Position numbers and translations under genes: made by a program | In this document: positions 31,334 through 40,784 of the stretch, piece by piece | Layout of the letters: each line of letters starts with the position of its first letter | Numbering within the stretch: the stretch's first letter is position 1 | The notes under the pieces: generated by a model | The model's input: the letters and a program-made list of their open reading frames with translations, nothing else | What the model was told of the DNA's origin: nothing | Databases searched by the model: none | Assembly (NCBI GenBank): GCA_025355005.1 | Contig: JANXLV010000259.1 | Location: 1-42,407 of the forward strand | Source of the DNA: Myxococcales bacterium | GTDB taxonomy: Bacteria; Myxococcota_A; Polyangia; Polyangiales; Polyangiaceae | Length of the DNA: 42,407 bases | Direction: 5' to 3'

Positions 31334-33441
31334 TCGTGCGTCGCATGCGCCCGCGTAGAGCGGCAGCGTCGCTCGCGATCTGCGCCGCCGTGCTGGCAGC
31401 GCTTGGCGCGGGCGGCTCGGCACAGGCTCAGCCTGCGCAACCTGCCCCTGGCCCCGGCGCATCTCCCACGACACCTGCTGCCCCTGCCAGTTCGCCTGCA
31501 GCTGGTCCCGCTGGTCCCGCAGGCGCTGGTCCTGCAGGCGCTGGTTCCGTAGTCGCCCTCCCCACTGCGCCTGCATCCGACGAGACGCGGGCCGATGTTG
31601 CTCGTGCGTACGAGGCCGCGATGCGTGCGCGAAGGCTCGGCACGCTGGACTCGATGAGCTTCGACGAGTTCAAGGAGCGCGTTGCTGCAGCGGAGGAGCT
31701 CGAGTTCGCCGGCCGCAACCTGGAGGCGATCTCGGCGCTCACGGAGATCGTCGAGAGCACGCGCTTCGCGATCTACGAAGGCACCAGCGAGGGCCGCGCG
31801 GCCGTCTATTTCCTGGGCGCGGCGTATGCGGGCGCAGGCGTATTCGAGCCCGCGCGCGCCTACTTCCGAAAGTCGCTCGCCATGAAGGACGCGTGGGCGG
31901 ATCGTGCCCAGTATGCGCGCAAGGCCGTGAGTCGCATCGTGGAGATCGCGATCACGGAGGACGAGCCCACACGTGGTCTCGCCGATCTCAAGGACGTGCC
32001 GGCCAGCGCACCGGCGGACGTGCAGGGGGAGCTCACGTACCTGCGTGGTCGCGCGAAGGACAAGGATGGTGACGCCGACGGCGCGCTCGCCGCATACGCG
32101 CAGGTGCAGCAGTCGTCGCGCTTCTGGTCCCAGTCCGTCTACCTCTCCGGTCTCATCCAGGTGGAGCGAAAGCGCTACGCAGAGGCGGAGGCGCTCTTCT
32201 GCAAGGTCGCTGACCCGAAGCGTCAGGACAAGTCCACCCCCGCGCTCGCGGACGCAAAGTTCTTCGCGGTGCGCGATCTCGCGCGTCTCGCGCTTGGCCG
32301 TCTCGCGCACGAGCAGTACCGCTTCGACGACTCGCGCTACTACTACTACCTGGTCCCGCGCGACTCCGAGCGGCTCGCCGAGGCGCTCTACGAAGCCGCC
32401 ACCTCACGCTACGAGAAGAAGGACTACGAGGGCGCGCGCGAGCTGCTCGACGACCTCACCGCCTTGAAGGCGCACCATCGCTACGAGGACGAGGCCATGG
32501 TCCTCGGCGCCTACCTCGACCTCGCGCAGTGCAAGTTCAAGGACGCGGACGACAAGCTACGCGGATTCATCGTTCGCTACGAGCCAGTGCGTGACGCCGC
32601 GCGCAAGCTGGCCGCGAACGATCAACGGATGAACGCGCTGCTGTCCGCGGCGAAGAGCGGCGCAGACGCCGGGGGCGTGGATTTCGCAGGCGTTGCCGTC
32701 ACACCCGACGCCATGCGCACCATCGCATCGCTCGTGCGCGTGGACCCGGCGTACGCGGAGATGTCGCGCCGCCGTGGCGTCCTCGATCGCGAGCTCGGGG
32801 CGCTCTCCGCCACGAAGAGGGAGCTCGAGGGAATCCAGGCCGCGCTCGTGACGGCAGGTGGTGTGCGCCCCACCGCGCAGGACGGCGTTGACGTCCGCGA
32901 GAAGAAGGCGCGCCTCGAGAAAGAGGTCGAGAGCGTCCGAAGGCAGCTCGAGGATCTGGAGGCGAGCGGCGTACGCCAGAAGGAGACGGAGACGTTGCGC
33001 GCGGAGCTCACGCGTCTCTCCGCGTCTGCCAGCGCAAAGGATCCCGCGGCGGCGGAGGTCGGTCCCATCGGCACCGGCAAGGACCTCCCCGATCTCGTGG
33101 CGCAAGATACGCAGCGCGTGAAGAAGCTCGACAGCGATCTCACCGCGCTTCGCGGGTCGCTCGTGTCCGCAGAGAGCGCGCTCGCGAAGGATGCGCTTGC
33201 GCGGCTCGACATGCGCCTCTCGCGCCTGCTCCGCCGCGCACGGCTTGGCCGCATCGAGTCCGTGCTCGGCAAGAAGCGCGCGCTCGAGGTCGAGATCGGC
33301 GCGATCCAGAACGGCTATTTGCCCCAGGACGCGGTCGACGCGCTCGAGCCCGTTCGCTACCTGAAGGACAACGAAGAGTACTGGCCCTTCGAAGGCGACG
33401 ACTGGCCGGACGAGTACGTCGGCGCGGAGGGCATCAAATGA
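31330..33441 (+). CDS. Periplasmic TPR and coiled-coil protein of the gliding-type cluster
   Basis: 703 aa if it starts at GTG 31330 (4-nt overlap); GTG 31336 and ATG 31345 are close alternatives. A basic N-terminus and hydrophobic core end in GGSAQAQ, a probable signal peptide. A Pro/Ala/Gly repeat linker is followed by TPR-like units (AVYFLGAAYAGAGVFEPARAYFRKSLAM, YLRGRAKDKDGDADGALAAYAQV, AEALYEAATSRYEKKDYEGARELLDDL). A coiled coil follows (about 500-600, with RRQLEDLEA and KKLDSDLTALRGSL). The C-terminus EYWPFEGDDWPDEYVG is rich in aromatics and acids and looks like a conserved docking tail. TPR proteins of this build occur in the periplasmic part of Agl/Glt-type machines. Confidence 0.82.
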   Translation: MIVRRMRPRRAAASLAICAAVLAALGAGGSAQAQPAQPAPGPGASPTTPAAPASSPAAGPAGPAGAGPAGAGSVVALPTAPASDETRADVARAYEAAMRARRLGTLDSMSFDEFKERVAAAEELEFAGRNLEAISALTEIVESTRFAIYEGTSEGRAAVYFLGAAYAGAGVFEPARAYFRKSLAMKDAWADRAQYARKAVSRIVEIAITEDEPTRGLADLKDVPASAPADVQGELTYLRGRAKDKDGDADGALAAYAQVQQSSRFWSQSVYLSGLIQVERKRYAEAEALFCKVADPKRQDKSTPALADAKFFAVRDLARLALGRLAHEQYRFDDSRYYYYLVPRDSERLAEALYEAATSRYEKKDYEGARELLDDLTALKAHHRYEDEAMVLGAYLDLAQCKFKDADDKLRGFIVRYEPVRDAARKLAANDQRMNALLSAAKSGADAGGVDFAGVAVTPDAMRTIASLVRVDPAYAEMSRRRGVLDRELGALSATKRELEGIQAALVTAGGVRPTAQDGVDVREKKARLEKEVESVRRQLEDLEASGVRQKETETLRAELTRLSASASAKDPAAAEVGPIGTGKDLPDLVAQDTQRVKKLDSDLTALRGSLVSAESALAKDALARLDMRLSRLLRRARLGRIESVLGKKRALEVEIGAIQNGYLPQDAVDALEPVRYLKDNEEYWPFEGDDWPDEYVGAEGIK

Positions 33442-36400
33442 GGCTCCCCGTCACGTTGAAGCTGCGTCGCCGCGTCGTCGCGCTTTCCGTGTTGCCCGTG
33501 CTGTTCGCAAGTCAGGCGCTCGCGGCGCCGGACAAGGGCGGCGCGGCGGCCACGGGCGGTGCCACCACGTCCATTGGCTCTGGCACCGTGAAGCCCGCCG
33601 AGGAGCGGACGATGGACGCGACGCCGATGGGCGCGAAGCCCAAGGACAAGGCAGCGGCTGCGCCTGGCTCCACGGGGCCCGGCGGCAAGCCTGCGGTGCG
33701 CGGTCCGCGGCTTCCGGATGCCGTGCGCGAGAAGTTGAAGGCGCAGCTGGACGCGCGCGTGGAGCGCGATATCCAGGAAATCAAGGCGATCCGTGAGGAA
33801 GCGGTCACGCTGCTCACGCAGTTCGTTGCGGAGACCCCGCGCGAATCGCGCGAGCTGCCGGAGGCGCTCCTTCGTCTGGGCGAGCTCAAATGGGAGATCG
33901 AGCGCGAGGCATTCGTCGCGCGCTTCCAGGCGTGGGAGAAGAAGGCCGCGGCCGATCGCGGCCCTCCGCCCGACCCGAACTACGCAGTCGCGCGCGACCT
34001 CTTCGCCCGCGTGCTGAAGGACTACCCGAACTTCCCGAACTACGATCTCGCGCTCTACGTGGACGGCTTCATGGCCACGGAGCAAGGCAAGCACGAGGAG
34101 GCGATCGATCGCTTCAACCGCATCATCAAGGAGTACCCGCAGTCCCGCTTCATCGCGGACGCGCACATGGCGCGTGCAGAGTGGCTATTCGGTGTAAAAT
34201 ACAACTATGCGGAGGCGCTCACCGAATACGAAGAGGTGATGAAGTACAAGCAGAGCGACCTCTACGGTCTCTCGCTCTTCAAGAGCGCCTGGTGCCTCTG
34301 GCGCCTGGGTCGCACGGAGGAGGCGGCCAAGCGCTTCGTCAGCGTGTTCGAGGTCACCGACGGCAAGAACAAGGCGAACCTCGGGCAGCGCCAGCAGCTG
34401 GACGAGCTCGAGAGCGAGGCGCTGAAGTATCTCGTCGAGGTCTTCACGGAGGACGAGAAGAACACCGCAACGGACGTCTACGGCTTCCTCACGAAGATCG
34501 GCGGTGATCGCTTTGCAGGCAAGGTAGTGCGCGCGCTCGCCACGCAGTTCTACGACCAGGCGCACTACGAGCGCGGCGTAGAGGCGTACGAGCTGCTCCT
34601 GAAGCTGGAGCCCGCGAGCCCCGAGGCGGGTGAGTGGATGCTCAAGATCGCGCAGGGCTACGCGACGCTCGAGAACTATCCGAAGCTGCGCGACACGTAC
34701 ACGCGCGCGCTCACCGGGTACACCGCGGGCGGCTCGTGGGCGAAGCAGCAGTCGGAATCGAAGACGGTGGAGACCACCACGCAGGCGATCGAGAAGCAGC
34801 TCTACGAGCACTCGACGCAGCTCCACGCGAAGGCACAGAAGGACAAGGTGAGCCGCACCGAGTACGAGGGCGCCGCCGGCCTGTACGAGGTCTACCTCAC
34901 CAAGTTCGACAAGGAGCCACGCGCGTACAAGGCGCAGTTCTACGTCGCCGAGATCGATTTCTATCACCTGGGCAGGACCACCGAGGCAGCGACGCACTAC
35001 ATGGCGGCCGCGCGTGGCGTGCCGGAGAAGCTCGCCACTGTCGAGCCCGACAAGACGTTGCGGCATGACGCGATCTACAACGCGATCGCCGCCCTCGAGC
35101 GCGTGCGCCTTGCCGAGCTCGAGGCGCGCAAGAAGCAGGGCGACAAGGCGCAGGGCTTCCAGGAGACGGAGATCGACAAGAAGTTCGCGGAGGCGCTCGA
35201 CCTCTACGCGCAGCTCTATCCGAACGATCCCGCGCTGCCCGAGCTCCTCTTCCGTCAGGGCAAGCTCTATTACGACTACGGCGTCTACGATCCCGCGGTG
35301 AAGATCTGGGGCGCGCTGCTCGAGAAATTCCCACGCTCGCAGTACGCGCAGGGCGCAGGCGAGCTGATCCTGGACTCGTTCAATCGCTCGAAGAACTACG
35401 AGAACATCGAGACATGGGCGCGCCGCCTGAAGAGCGCCCCCGCGTTCCAGTCCGCCGAGCAGCAGAAGAAGCTGGACGTGCTCCTCGTGCAGTCGGTCTT
35501 CAAGCAGGGCGAGCAGAAGGGCTCCGCGAACGATCACGCAGGCGCCGCTGCCGCGTACCTTCGCGCGGCCAAGGAGTTTCCCAAGGACGCTCGCGCCGCG
35601 CAGGCCTGCGTGAACGCGATCATCGAGGGTCAGAAGGCGCATGACTCCAACGTGATCAAGACCGCGGCCACGCTGGTCACCGGTCCGGACTACCGCGATC
35701 GAAACGAGTCGCCGCTGGGCGCGTGGATGGCGGCGACAGCGTTCCAGTCCATGGGTCTTCTGACGGAGTCCGCGGAGCTCACGGAGTCCATGTCGAGCCT
35801 GTCCGACAAGGAGCATCCGAACTACCAGAAGTACGAGCACACGAAGGACGCGGCCTACAACGCCGTCGTCCTGCGTGAGGCGCTCGGCGATCACGACAAG
35901 GCAGTTGCGGATGGCAACCGTTTCCTCGCGCTGTATCCCTCTGCGGCCGAGGCCGACGAGGTCGTGTTCCTCACGGGCAAGGCGCACCAGAACGCTGGCC
36001 GCAACAAGGAGGCCGCGGACCTGTATCGCCGCTACGTGTCGCGCGCGAAGACTGCGGACAAGCGCGCGCAGAGCTACATGCTGCTCGCGCTTGCGCTGGG
36101 CAAGAGCGGCGACGAGAAGGGCCAGGACCAGGCGCTCCAGGCAGCCGTGCAGATCGGCAAGCAGCACCCGCGCGAGCTCAGCCCCACCGGCAAGTTCGCC
36201 GTGGCGCGCGCGCGCTACATGGAGGGCGAGCGCGTGCTCGCCAGGTTTCAGGCGATCCAGATCTCTGGTGACGTGAAGCAGCTGCAGACGCGCCTGAAGC
36301 AGAAGGCGGAGCTCTTGAAGCTTGCTTCGCAGGTCTTCCTCGACACCGTCTCGTTCGGCGTCGCCGAGTGGTCCACCGCCGCGCTCTACCAGATCGGCTT

Positions 36401-36776
36401 CACGTACGAGTCGTTCGCGAAGGCGCTGAAGGACGCGCCGCCGCCGTCGACGCTCTCCGACGGTGACAAGGAAGCCTACAAGCAGCAGATCGACGAGTTC
36501 GTCGTTCCGATCGAGGAGCGCAGCCTGGACGCCTATGAGAACGGCTGGAAGAAGGCGGTCGAGCTCCAGATCTACAACCAGTGGACCGCGAAGATGCGCG
36601 AGGCGCTCGGGCGCCTGAACGGCGAGCTCTATCCGCCGCTGCACGAGGTCGGCTTCGACATGCGCTCGCAGGGTCCGTCGCAGCTCCCCGGTCTACTCGA
36701 CGCACCAAAGCGCGGCGTCACCGCCTCACCCGCGCCCGCTCCCGCTCCCGCTCCCGCTCCCGCAGGAAAGAAGTGA
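33438..36776 (+). CDS. Large periplasmic TPR protein of the gliding-type cluster
   Basis: 1112 aa, ATGA overlap with the preceding gene. The signal peptide ends near LFASQALAAPD. After an Ala/Gly/Lys linker, the whole protein is TPR-like helices. Examples are ALYVDGFMATEQGKHEEAIDRFNRIIKEYP, FYVAEIDFYHLGRTTEAATHYMAAA, LLFRQGKLYYDYGVYDPAVKIWGALLEKFP and VVFLTGKAHQNAGRNKEAADLYRRYV. It ends with a (PA)n run and GKK, encoded by a CCCGCT hexamer repeat. Very large TPR proteins are hallmarks of the periplasmic scaffold of Glt/Nfs-like machineries. The next gene overlaps by one base (TGATG). Confidence 0.85.
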   Translation: MRLPVTLKLRRRVVALSVLPVLFASQALAAPDKGGAAATGGATTSIGSGTVKPAEERTMDATPMGAKPKDKAAAAPGSTGPGGKPAVRGPRLPDAVREKLKAQLDARVERDIQEIKAIREEAVTLLTQFVAETPRESRELPEALLRLGELKWEIEREAFVARFQAWEKKAAADRGPPPDPNYAVARDLFARVLKDYPNFPNYDLALYVDGFMATEQGKHEEAIDRFNRIIKEYPQSRFIADAHMARAEWLFGVKYNYAEALTEYEEVMKYKQSDLYGLSLFKSAWCLWRLGRTEEAAKRFVSVFEVTDGKNKANLGQRQQLDELESEALKYLVEVFTEDEKNTATDVYGFLTKIGGDRFAGKVVRALATQFYDQAHYERGVEAYELLLKLEPASPEAGEWMLKIAQGYATLENYPKLRDTYTRALTGYTAGGSWAKQQSESKTVETTTQAIEKQLYEHSTQLHAKAQKDKVSRTEYEGAAGLYEVYLTKFDKEPRAYKAQFYVAEIDFYHLGRTTEAATHYMAAARGVPEKLATVEPDKTLRHDAIYNAIAALERVRLAELEARKKQGDKAQGFQETEIDKKFAEALDLYAQLYPNDPALPELLFRQGKLYYDYGVYDPAVKIWGALLEKFPRSQYAQGAGELILDSFNRSKNYENIETWARRLKSAPAFQSAEQQKKLDVLLVQSVFKQGEQKGSANDHAGAAAAYLRAAKEFPKDARAAQACVNAIIEGQKAHDSNVIKTAATLVTGPDYRDRNESPLGAWMAATAFQSMGLLTESAELTESMSSLSDKEHPNYQKYEHTKDAAYNAVVLREALGDHDKAVADGNRFLALYPSAAEADEVVFLTGKAHQNAGRNKEAADLYRRYVSRAKTADKRAQSYMLLALALGKSGDEKGQDQALQAAVQIGKQHPRELSPTGKFAVARARYMEGERVLARFQAIQISGDVKQLQTRLKQKAELLKLASQVFLDTVSFGVAEWSTAALYQIGFTYESFAKALKDAPPPSTLSDGDKEAYKQQIDEFVVPIEERSLDAYENGWKKAVELQIYNQWTAKMREALGRLNGELYPPLHEVGFDMRSQGPSQLPGLLDAPKRGVTASPAPAPAPAPAPAGKK
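36731..36762. repeat. CCCGCT hexamer tract encoding a Pro-Ala tail
   Basis: About five tandem 6-bp units at the 3' end of the large TPR gene encode alternating Pro-Ala. Copy-number change would stay in frame. Confidence 0.75.
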
Positions 36777-37963
36777 TGCGCGGCCTCGCATCCACCTATC
36801 TCTCTCTGATGCTCGCGACCGGACTCGCAACCGTCATCGGCTGCGGCGGTCACGCGCAGAAGCAGGTCGCGGGCGCAAAGGTCGAGACAAGAGCCCCCGC
36901 GAACCCCATCGCAGTCTCGCGCATGGCGCAGGGCGTCCAGGCGATGAAGGACAAGGCGCCGGACAAGGCGCTCGAGTTCTTCCGCGAGGCCATCAAGCAA
37001 GACGACAAGCTGTGGGAGGCCCGCTTCGATCTGGGCGTTGTCCTCGCGCAGACGGGCGATCTTGCTGGCGCCGAGGAGGCGCTCACGAAGGCATCGAAGC
37101 TCGCAGGTGGAGACGAGGACGTCGCCATCGCGCTCGCGGAGGTGCGTCGTCGTCGCGGCTCCACGAAGGACGCGGCGGATGGTCTGGAGGAGTTCCTCAA
37201 GGCGAATCCGAGCAGCCTGGCTGCGCGCGCGCTCTACGTGACGTCGCTTCGCGAGTCCTCTCAGTACGACGCAGCGATCGCGCAGGCGCGTGACGTGCTC
37301 TCCAAGAAGCCAGCCGATGCGACCGCGCTCGCCGAGCTCTCGCTCTGCTACCTGGCGCGTGGCAACCACGACACCGCGGAGCTCGTCGCGAAGCAGGCGC
37401 TGGATGCGAACCCGAAGAGCGCCGTGGCTCACCGCGCGAACGGCCTCATCGCGCTGGCCGAGGGTGACGACGCGCTCGCGTTCCAGTCGTTCCAGAAGGC
37501 CTCGACGGAGGACCCGCGCGACACCACGTCACGGCTGAACATGGCGTCGGTGCTGATGCGCGCGGGCGCGTACGGCAAGGCGGAGGAGCAGTACCGCGCC
37601 ACGCTGGCCGTTGCGCCGGAAGACGCGGACGCGATGACCGGGCTCGCCGCGTCGCTGCGCGCGCAGGCCGACCCCAAGTCTCCTGCGAAGCTCGAAGAAG
37701 CGAAGGCGCTCTACGAGAAGGTGCTTGCCGCGGACCCACACGCAGTCGCAGCGGAGCTCAATCTAGGTGTATTGTACATGGATTATTTGAAGCGCCCCGC
37801 GGAGGCGAAGACCATGTTCACGCGCTTTCTGGACGACGCACCGAAGTCGCATCCCGCCCGCGCCGCCGCCGAGAAGTACCTCACGGCCGTGTCAGCTGCA
37901 GCACCCACGCCGCCACCGGCGCCGGCCCCCGTCCCCGCCCCCGCCCCCCCGCCCAAGAAATAA
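36776..37963 (+). CDS. TPR lipoprotein of the gliding-type cluster
   Basis: 395 aa from ATG 36776. Lipobox VIGC with Cys23. About eight TPR units cover residues 45-370, for example WEARFDLGVVLAQTGDLAGAEEALTKASKLA, AHRANGLIALAEGDDALAFQSFQKASTEDP, SRLNMASVLMRAGAYGKAEEQYRATLAV and AELNLGVLYMDYLKRPAEAKTMFTRFL. A Pro/Ala/Val tail ends in PPPKK, echoing the tail of the preceding TPR protein. An outer-membrane anchored TPR lipoprotein is a standard part of Agl/Glt-type gliding complexes. Equivalence to a specific M. xanthus protein cannot be decided by eye. Confidence 0.85.
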   Translation: MRGLASTYLSLMLATGLATVIGCGGHAQKQVAGAKVETRAPANPIAVSRMAQGVQAMKDKAPDKALEFFREAIKQDDKLWEARFDLGVVLAQTGDLAGAEEALTKASKLAGGDEDVAIALAEVRRRRGSTKDAADGLEEFLKANPSSLAARALYVTSLRESSQYDAAIAQARDVLSKKPADATALAELSLCYLARGNHDTAELVAKQALDANPKSAVAHRANGLIALAEGDDALAFQSFQKASTEDPRDTTSRLNMASVLMRAGAYGKAEEQYRATLAVAPEDADAMTGLAASLRAQADPKSPAKLEEAKALYEKVLAADPHAVAAELNLGVLYMDYLKRPAEAKTMFTRFLDDAPKSHPARAAAEKYLTAVSAAAPTPPPAPAPVPAPAPPPKK

Positions 37964-37968
37964 GGGTC

Positions 37969-38415
37969 ATGAGCAGCAAGAGCCAACGGAGTCTGCGTCG
38001 CTTCATCGTGTTCCTTGTCGTGTGCACGCTCACGGCCTTCGTGTCCGTCGCCACTGCGCAGCGCACAGGCAAGAAGCCAGCAGGCAAGAAACCTCCCACG
38101 ACCCAGCCAGAAGCGGGCAAGCCCGAAGTGGCGCCTGCAGTCGCACCAAAGGTCGAAGGAAAGCCTCTCGATGGGGCACCTGGTCGCGATGGCGGCTCGA
38201 GCGGTGGCGGTGGAAGTGTGACAGAGACCCGCACCGGCGACGGAGGTGTGAAGTCGTTCCGGTTCGAAGAGGTGGCAATCGAGGGCCGATTGCAGAGTCC
38301 CGAGCTAGTCTATTTCTTGCGGCGCGTGCGCGCCGAGTTCAACGCCGGCGATCTCGGACATCGGAGCTTCACCGGGGAACTTTCGGACACGAAGAGAGAT
38401 CCAAACCTTCGTTGA
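37969..38415 (+). CDS. Small secreted protein of the gliding-type cluster
   Basis: 148 aa, 5 nt after the TPR lipoprotein. A basic N-terminus and hydrophobic stretch (FIVFLVVCTLTAFVSVATA) form a signal peptide or a membrane anchor. A Lys/Pro/Gly linker follows, and then a compact segment KSFRFEEVAIEGRLQSPELVYFLRRVRAEF. That segment reads like a conserved motif in proteins next to AgmX/PglI-type genes. No enzyme signature is present. The operon position between the TPR lipoprotein and the TonB-like protein supports a linking role in the same complex. Confidence 0.75.
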   Translation: MSSKSQRSLRRFIVFLVVCTLTAFVSVATAQRTGKKPAGKKPPTTQPEAGKPEVAPAVAPKVEGKPLDGAPGRDGGSSGGGGSVTETRTGDGGVKSFRFEEVAIEGRLQSPELVYFLRRVRAEFNAGDLGHRSFTGELSDTKRDPNLR

Positions 38416-38436
38416 ACGTCAAGGCAACGTGAAGTC

Positions 38437-39894
38437 ATGAGCAACGCAGCAAGCGCACCCCTCAGTCAAGCCGCAGAGGCACGCCGCCAGGCTTCCATGT
38501 CGCTTCGGGTCGCCGCCGTCTGGGGCACGACGGTGCTCGAGATGCGCACGTTGACCCGTGGTCAGACGTTCTGGCTCGGTGACACGCCGGGCTGCGTCCT
38601 GCCCATACCCGACGGCGTCGAGATGTCCGCGTCGCCGCTGCACGCGTCGCAAGGCGGATGGGATCTGGATGCGCGCGGCGCGTTCGGCGGCACCCTTCGT
38701 CTGCGCGGTCGCATGGAAGAGGTCGCCAGCATCGCGCGCGCCTCCGTGCCGGTCGCCGTCATGCCGGGTGACTTCGGTCTGCTGCAATACGGACAGTTCG
38801 CGATCTTCTTCCAGTACACGTCTGCGCCCGCCGGCTCCACCACGTTCATCGGTCCCGACCCGCTCGCGCTGCTGGCGATCTTCTCGAGCGCGGTGATCCA
38901 CTTCGGCGTGCTCGGGTTGGTGCGCACGCTCATGACGCCCGATCAGCTTGGAAAGCCCTTCGAGCTCACGAGCCCGGAGGAGTACGCCGCGCGCTTCCAT
39001 CTCAATCGGCCGCCCATCGAGACCGCTCCTCCGCCCACCGAGGTCGGGCAGAACGCGGGCGGCGCCGGCGTGAAGGACCCCGGCGCGCAGGACAAGAAGC
39101 CGCCGGGCGGCGGGCAGAAGATGCCCGGGCAAGAAGGCAAGCTCGGAAAGAACGCCAAGGCCGACCACACGGAGCTACCGGGCGAGGTGCGGCCCGCGCA
39201 GAACCTCGGCGGTTTGACCGAGGTGCTCGAGGGCGACACCGGCAAGGAGATCCGCAACACGCTGAAGTCGATCGATACCGTCGCGAGCGCGCTCTCCGGG
39301 CTCAACTCGCAGAACATCGTGCTCGGCGGTGGACCCGGCACGTCGCTCAAGGGTGGCGGCGCAGGCGGCGGCGGCAACAACAACGGCGTCGCGTTCGGCG
39401 TCGGCACGCTACAGACGGGCTGGGGTCCAGGCAATGGCGGTGGCTACGGCGGAGGCGCGGGCGGTCCCGGCGGTCGCGGCAACGGCGGCAACGGTCGCGG
39501 CGGCGCAGGTGGTGGCGCCGGCAACGGCAATGGCCCTGGCGGTGCGGGTGGTGGCAACGGCGAGGCGAAGCTCACTGCAACGGCCGCACCTCCGGCGACG
39601 GGCGGGCTCACCGCTGAGCAGATCCGTCGCGTCGTGATGGCGCATGTCGGCGCGGTGCGCGCTTGCTACGACATCGAGCTTCAGAAGAACCCGAACCTCA
39701 AAGGCGGAATGCAGCTCTCGTGGCAGATCGACTCCGCGGGCAACGTCTCCAACGCCAGCGTCGTCAGCTCCTCTCTCGGCAACCCGCGCGTCGAAGGCTG
39801 TGTCGTGCGGCAGGTGAAGAACTGGCACTTCCCGGAGAGCAGCTCCTCGTCGAACGTCCCGTCGTATCCGTTCAAGTTCGGCGTCGGCGGTTGA
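38437..39894 (+). CDS. AgmX/PglI-type TonB-like energy-transducing protein
   Basis: 485 aa. The N-terminal ~145 residues resemble a cytoplasmic FHA-like or related beta domain (SLRVAAVWGTTVLEMRTLTRGQTFWLGD). One membrane helix follows (LLAIFSSAVIHFGVLGLV). A long Pro/Lys then Gly/Asn-rich arm (about 190-395) should span the periplasm. The C-terminal ~90 residues (RVVMAHVGAVRACYDIELQKNPNLKGGMQLSWQID, then GCVVRQVKNWHFP) match the AgmX/PglI C-terminal, TonB-like domain with its paired cysteines. Such proteins carry proton-motive energy from TolQR-like motors to outer-membrane parts in gliding and related systems. No TolQR-like genes lie in the window. Confidence 0.86.
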   Translation: MSNAASAPLSQAAEARRQASMSLRVAAVWGTTVLEMRTLTRGQTFWLGDTPGCVLPIPDGVEMSASPLHASQGGWDLDARGAFGGTLRLRGRMEEVASIARASVPVAVMPGDFGLLQYGQFAIFFQYTSAPAGSTTFIGPDPLALLAIFSSAVIHFGVLGLVRTLMTPDQLGKPFELTSPEEYAARFHLNRPPIETAPPPTEVGQNAGGAGVKDPGAQDKKPPGGGQKMPGQEGKLGKNAKADHTELPGEVRPAQNLGGLTEVLEGDTGKEIRNTLKSIDTVASALSGLNSQNIVLGGGPGTSLKGGGAGGGGNNNGVAFGVGTLQTGWGPGNGGGYGGGAGGPGGRGNGGNGRGGAGGGAGNGNGPGGAGGGNGEAKLTATAAPPATGGLTAEQIRRVVMAHVGAVRACYDIELQKNPNLKGGMQLSWQIDSAGNVSNASVVSSSLGNPRVEGCVVRQVKNWHFPESSSSSNVPSYPFKFGVGG

Positions 39895-39933
39895 TCCCGG
39901 AAATATCCTCGTCGCGTCGGGCGTAGAGAGAGC

Positions 39934-40701
39934 ATGGAACCAGAGGACGCTCCCTCCTCACTCATGCCCGTGGAGCGGGCGGCGCCGTGGCTCGTCCTCG
40001 CGGCAGGCCTGAGCACCATGGTGATGTGCCTCACCTTCGCGACCCGCATCGACGACGCTGGCATCCTCCTATGGGTCGTCGGCATTCCCGTGTCGGGTGC
40101 GTCGTTGGCGGCGTTCTTCTTCGCGCATCGTCGTGCGTCGCTCGCTGGCGGGTCGCTGTTCCTCGCGACGCTGGTCCAGGCGTGGCTCGGCTTTCTACTA
40201 GTCACCGAGCTCGAGGGAGCGGTCGCCGCCTCCTTCGTCTCCACGTTCGCGTACGCGGTGACTGCCCCCGCGCTCATCATGGCGTGGTCCTTCGGCAAGC
40301 GCCGAGAGCGCGACGCTGGCGACACGATGCTGCTATGGGGCGGCGCGTGGTCGGCCGCGCTGCACCTGGTCTACGTCGTGGCGCTCTGGGGTCACTCCGA
40401 GAAGCTCGCGACCTGGCTGGCGGTGACCGGGCTCTTGGCGTCGGTCCTCCTGTCGGCCGCCGCCGCAACGCGCGCGCAGAACCGGCGAAGGTTCGTCGAG
40501 CTCGCCGCCAAGGGACGCATGCCGGGCTACCGCGTACGCGCCCAGCCGACGCTGGAAGAGCTGCGCCAGCTGGCGCCCCTCTTCGCGCTCGGAGGTGCCT
40601 CGAGCGGCGTCCTGGAGCGAATGACAGTGAGCGTCGACGGCAGCGCGTACCGCGGCGGGCTCATCGCAACGCCCGTCGCTCTCGTGCCCTCGCGAGGCTG
40701 A
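39934..40701 (+). CDS. Integral membrane protein of unknown function
   Basis: 255 aa, 39 nt after the TonB-like gene. Six hydrophobic segments can be read in the first 185 residues (PWLVLAAGLSTMVMCLTF, GILLWVVGIPVSGASLAAFFF, SLFLATLVQAWLGFLLV, ASFVSTFAYAVTAPALIMAW, AALHLVYVVALW and LAVTGLLASVLLSAAAA). A soluble C-terminal tail of about 70 residues follows. No family recognised. It may be the last gene of the envelope operon, or lie between it and ftsEX. Confidence 0.75.
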   Translation: MEPEDAPSSLMPVERAAPWLVLAAGLSTMVMCLTFATRIDDAGILLWVVGIPVSGASLAAFFFAHRRASLAGGSLFLATLVQAWLGFLLVTELEGAVAASFVSTFAYAVTAPALIMAWSFGKRRERDAGDTMLLWGGAWSAALHLVYVVALWGHSEKLATWLAVTGLLASVLLSAAAATRAQNRRRFVELAAKGRMPGYRVRAQPTLEELRQLAPLFALGGASSGVLERMTVSVDGSAYRGGLIATPVALVPSRG

Positions 40702-40784
40702 AAAACAAGCTGTTTCGTGCCTCCGTCAGGATCGCGCTGGCCGAAAACTTGTAGCTCTTCGTGTCGTCCTGATACGCGCTGGGT

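Noticed and set aside
34185..36644. 819-codon open frame on the minus strand
   Set aside because: Antisense shadow of the large TPR gene, with Leu/Arg-biased composition and no recognisable motif.
40749..40776. Possible promoter TTGTAG with GATACG before ftsE
   Set aside because: Both boxes match poorly and the 16-nt spacing places the start of transcription at the start codon; not strong enough to list.
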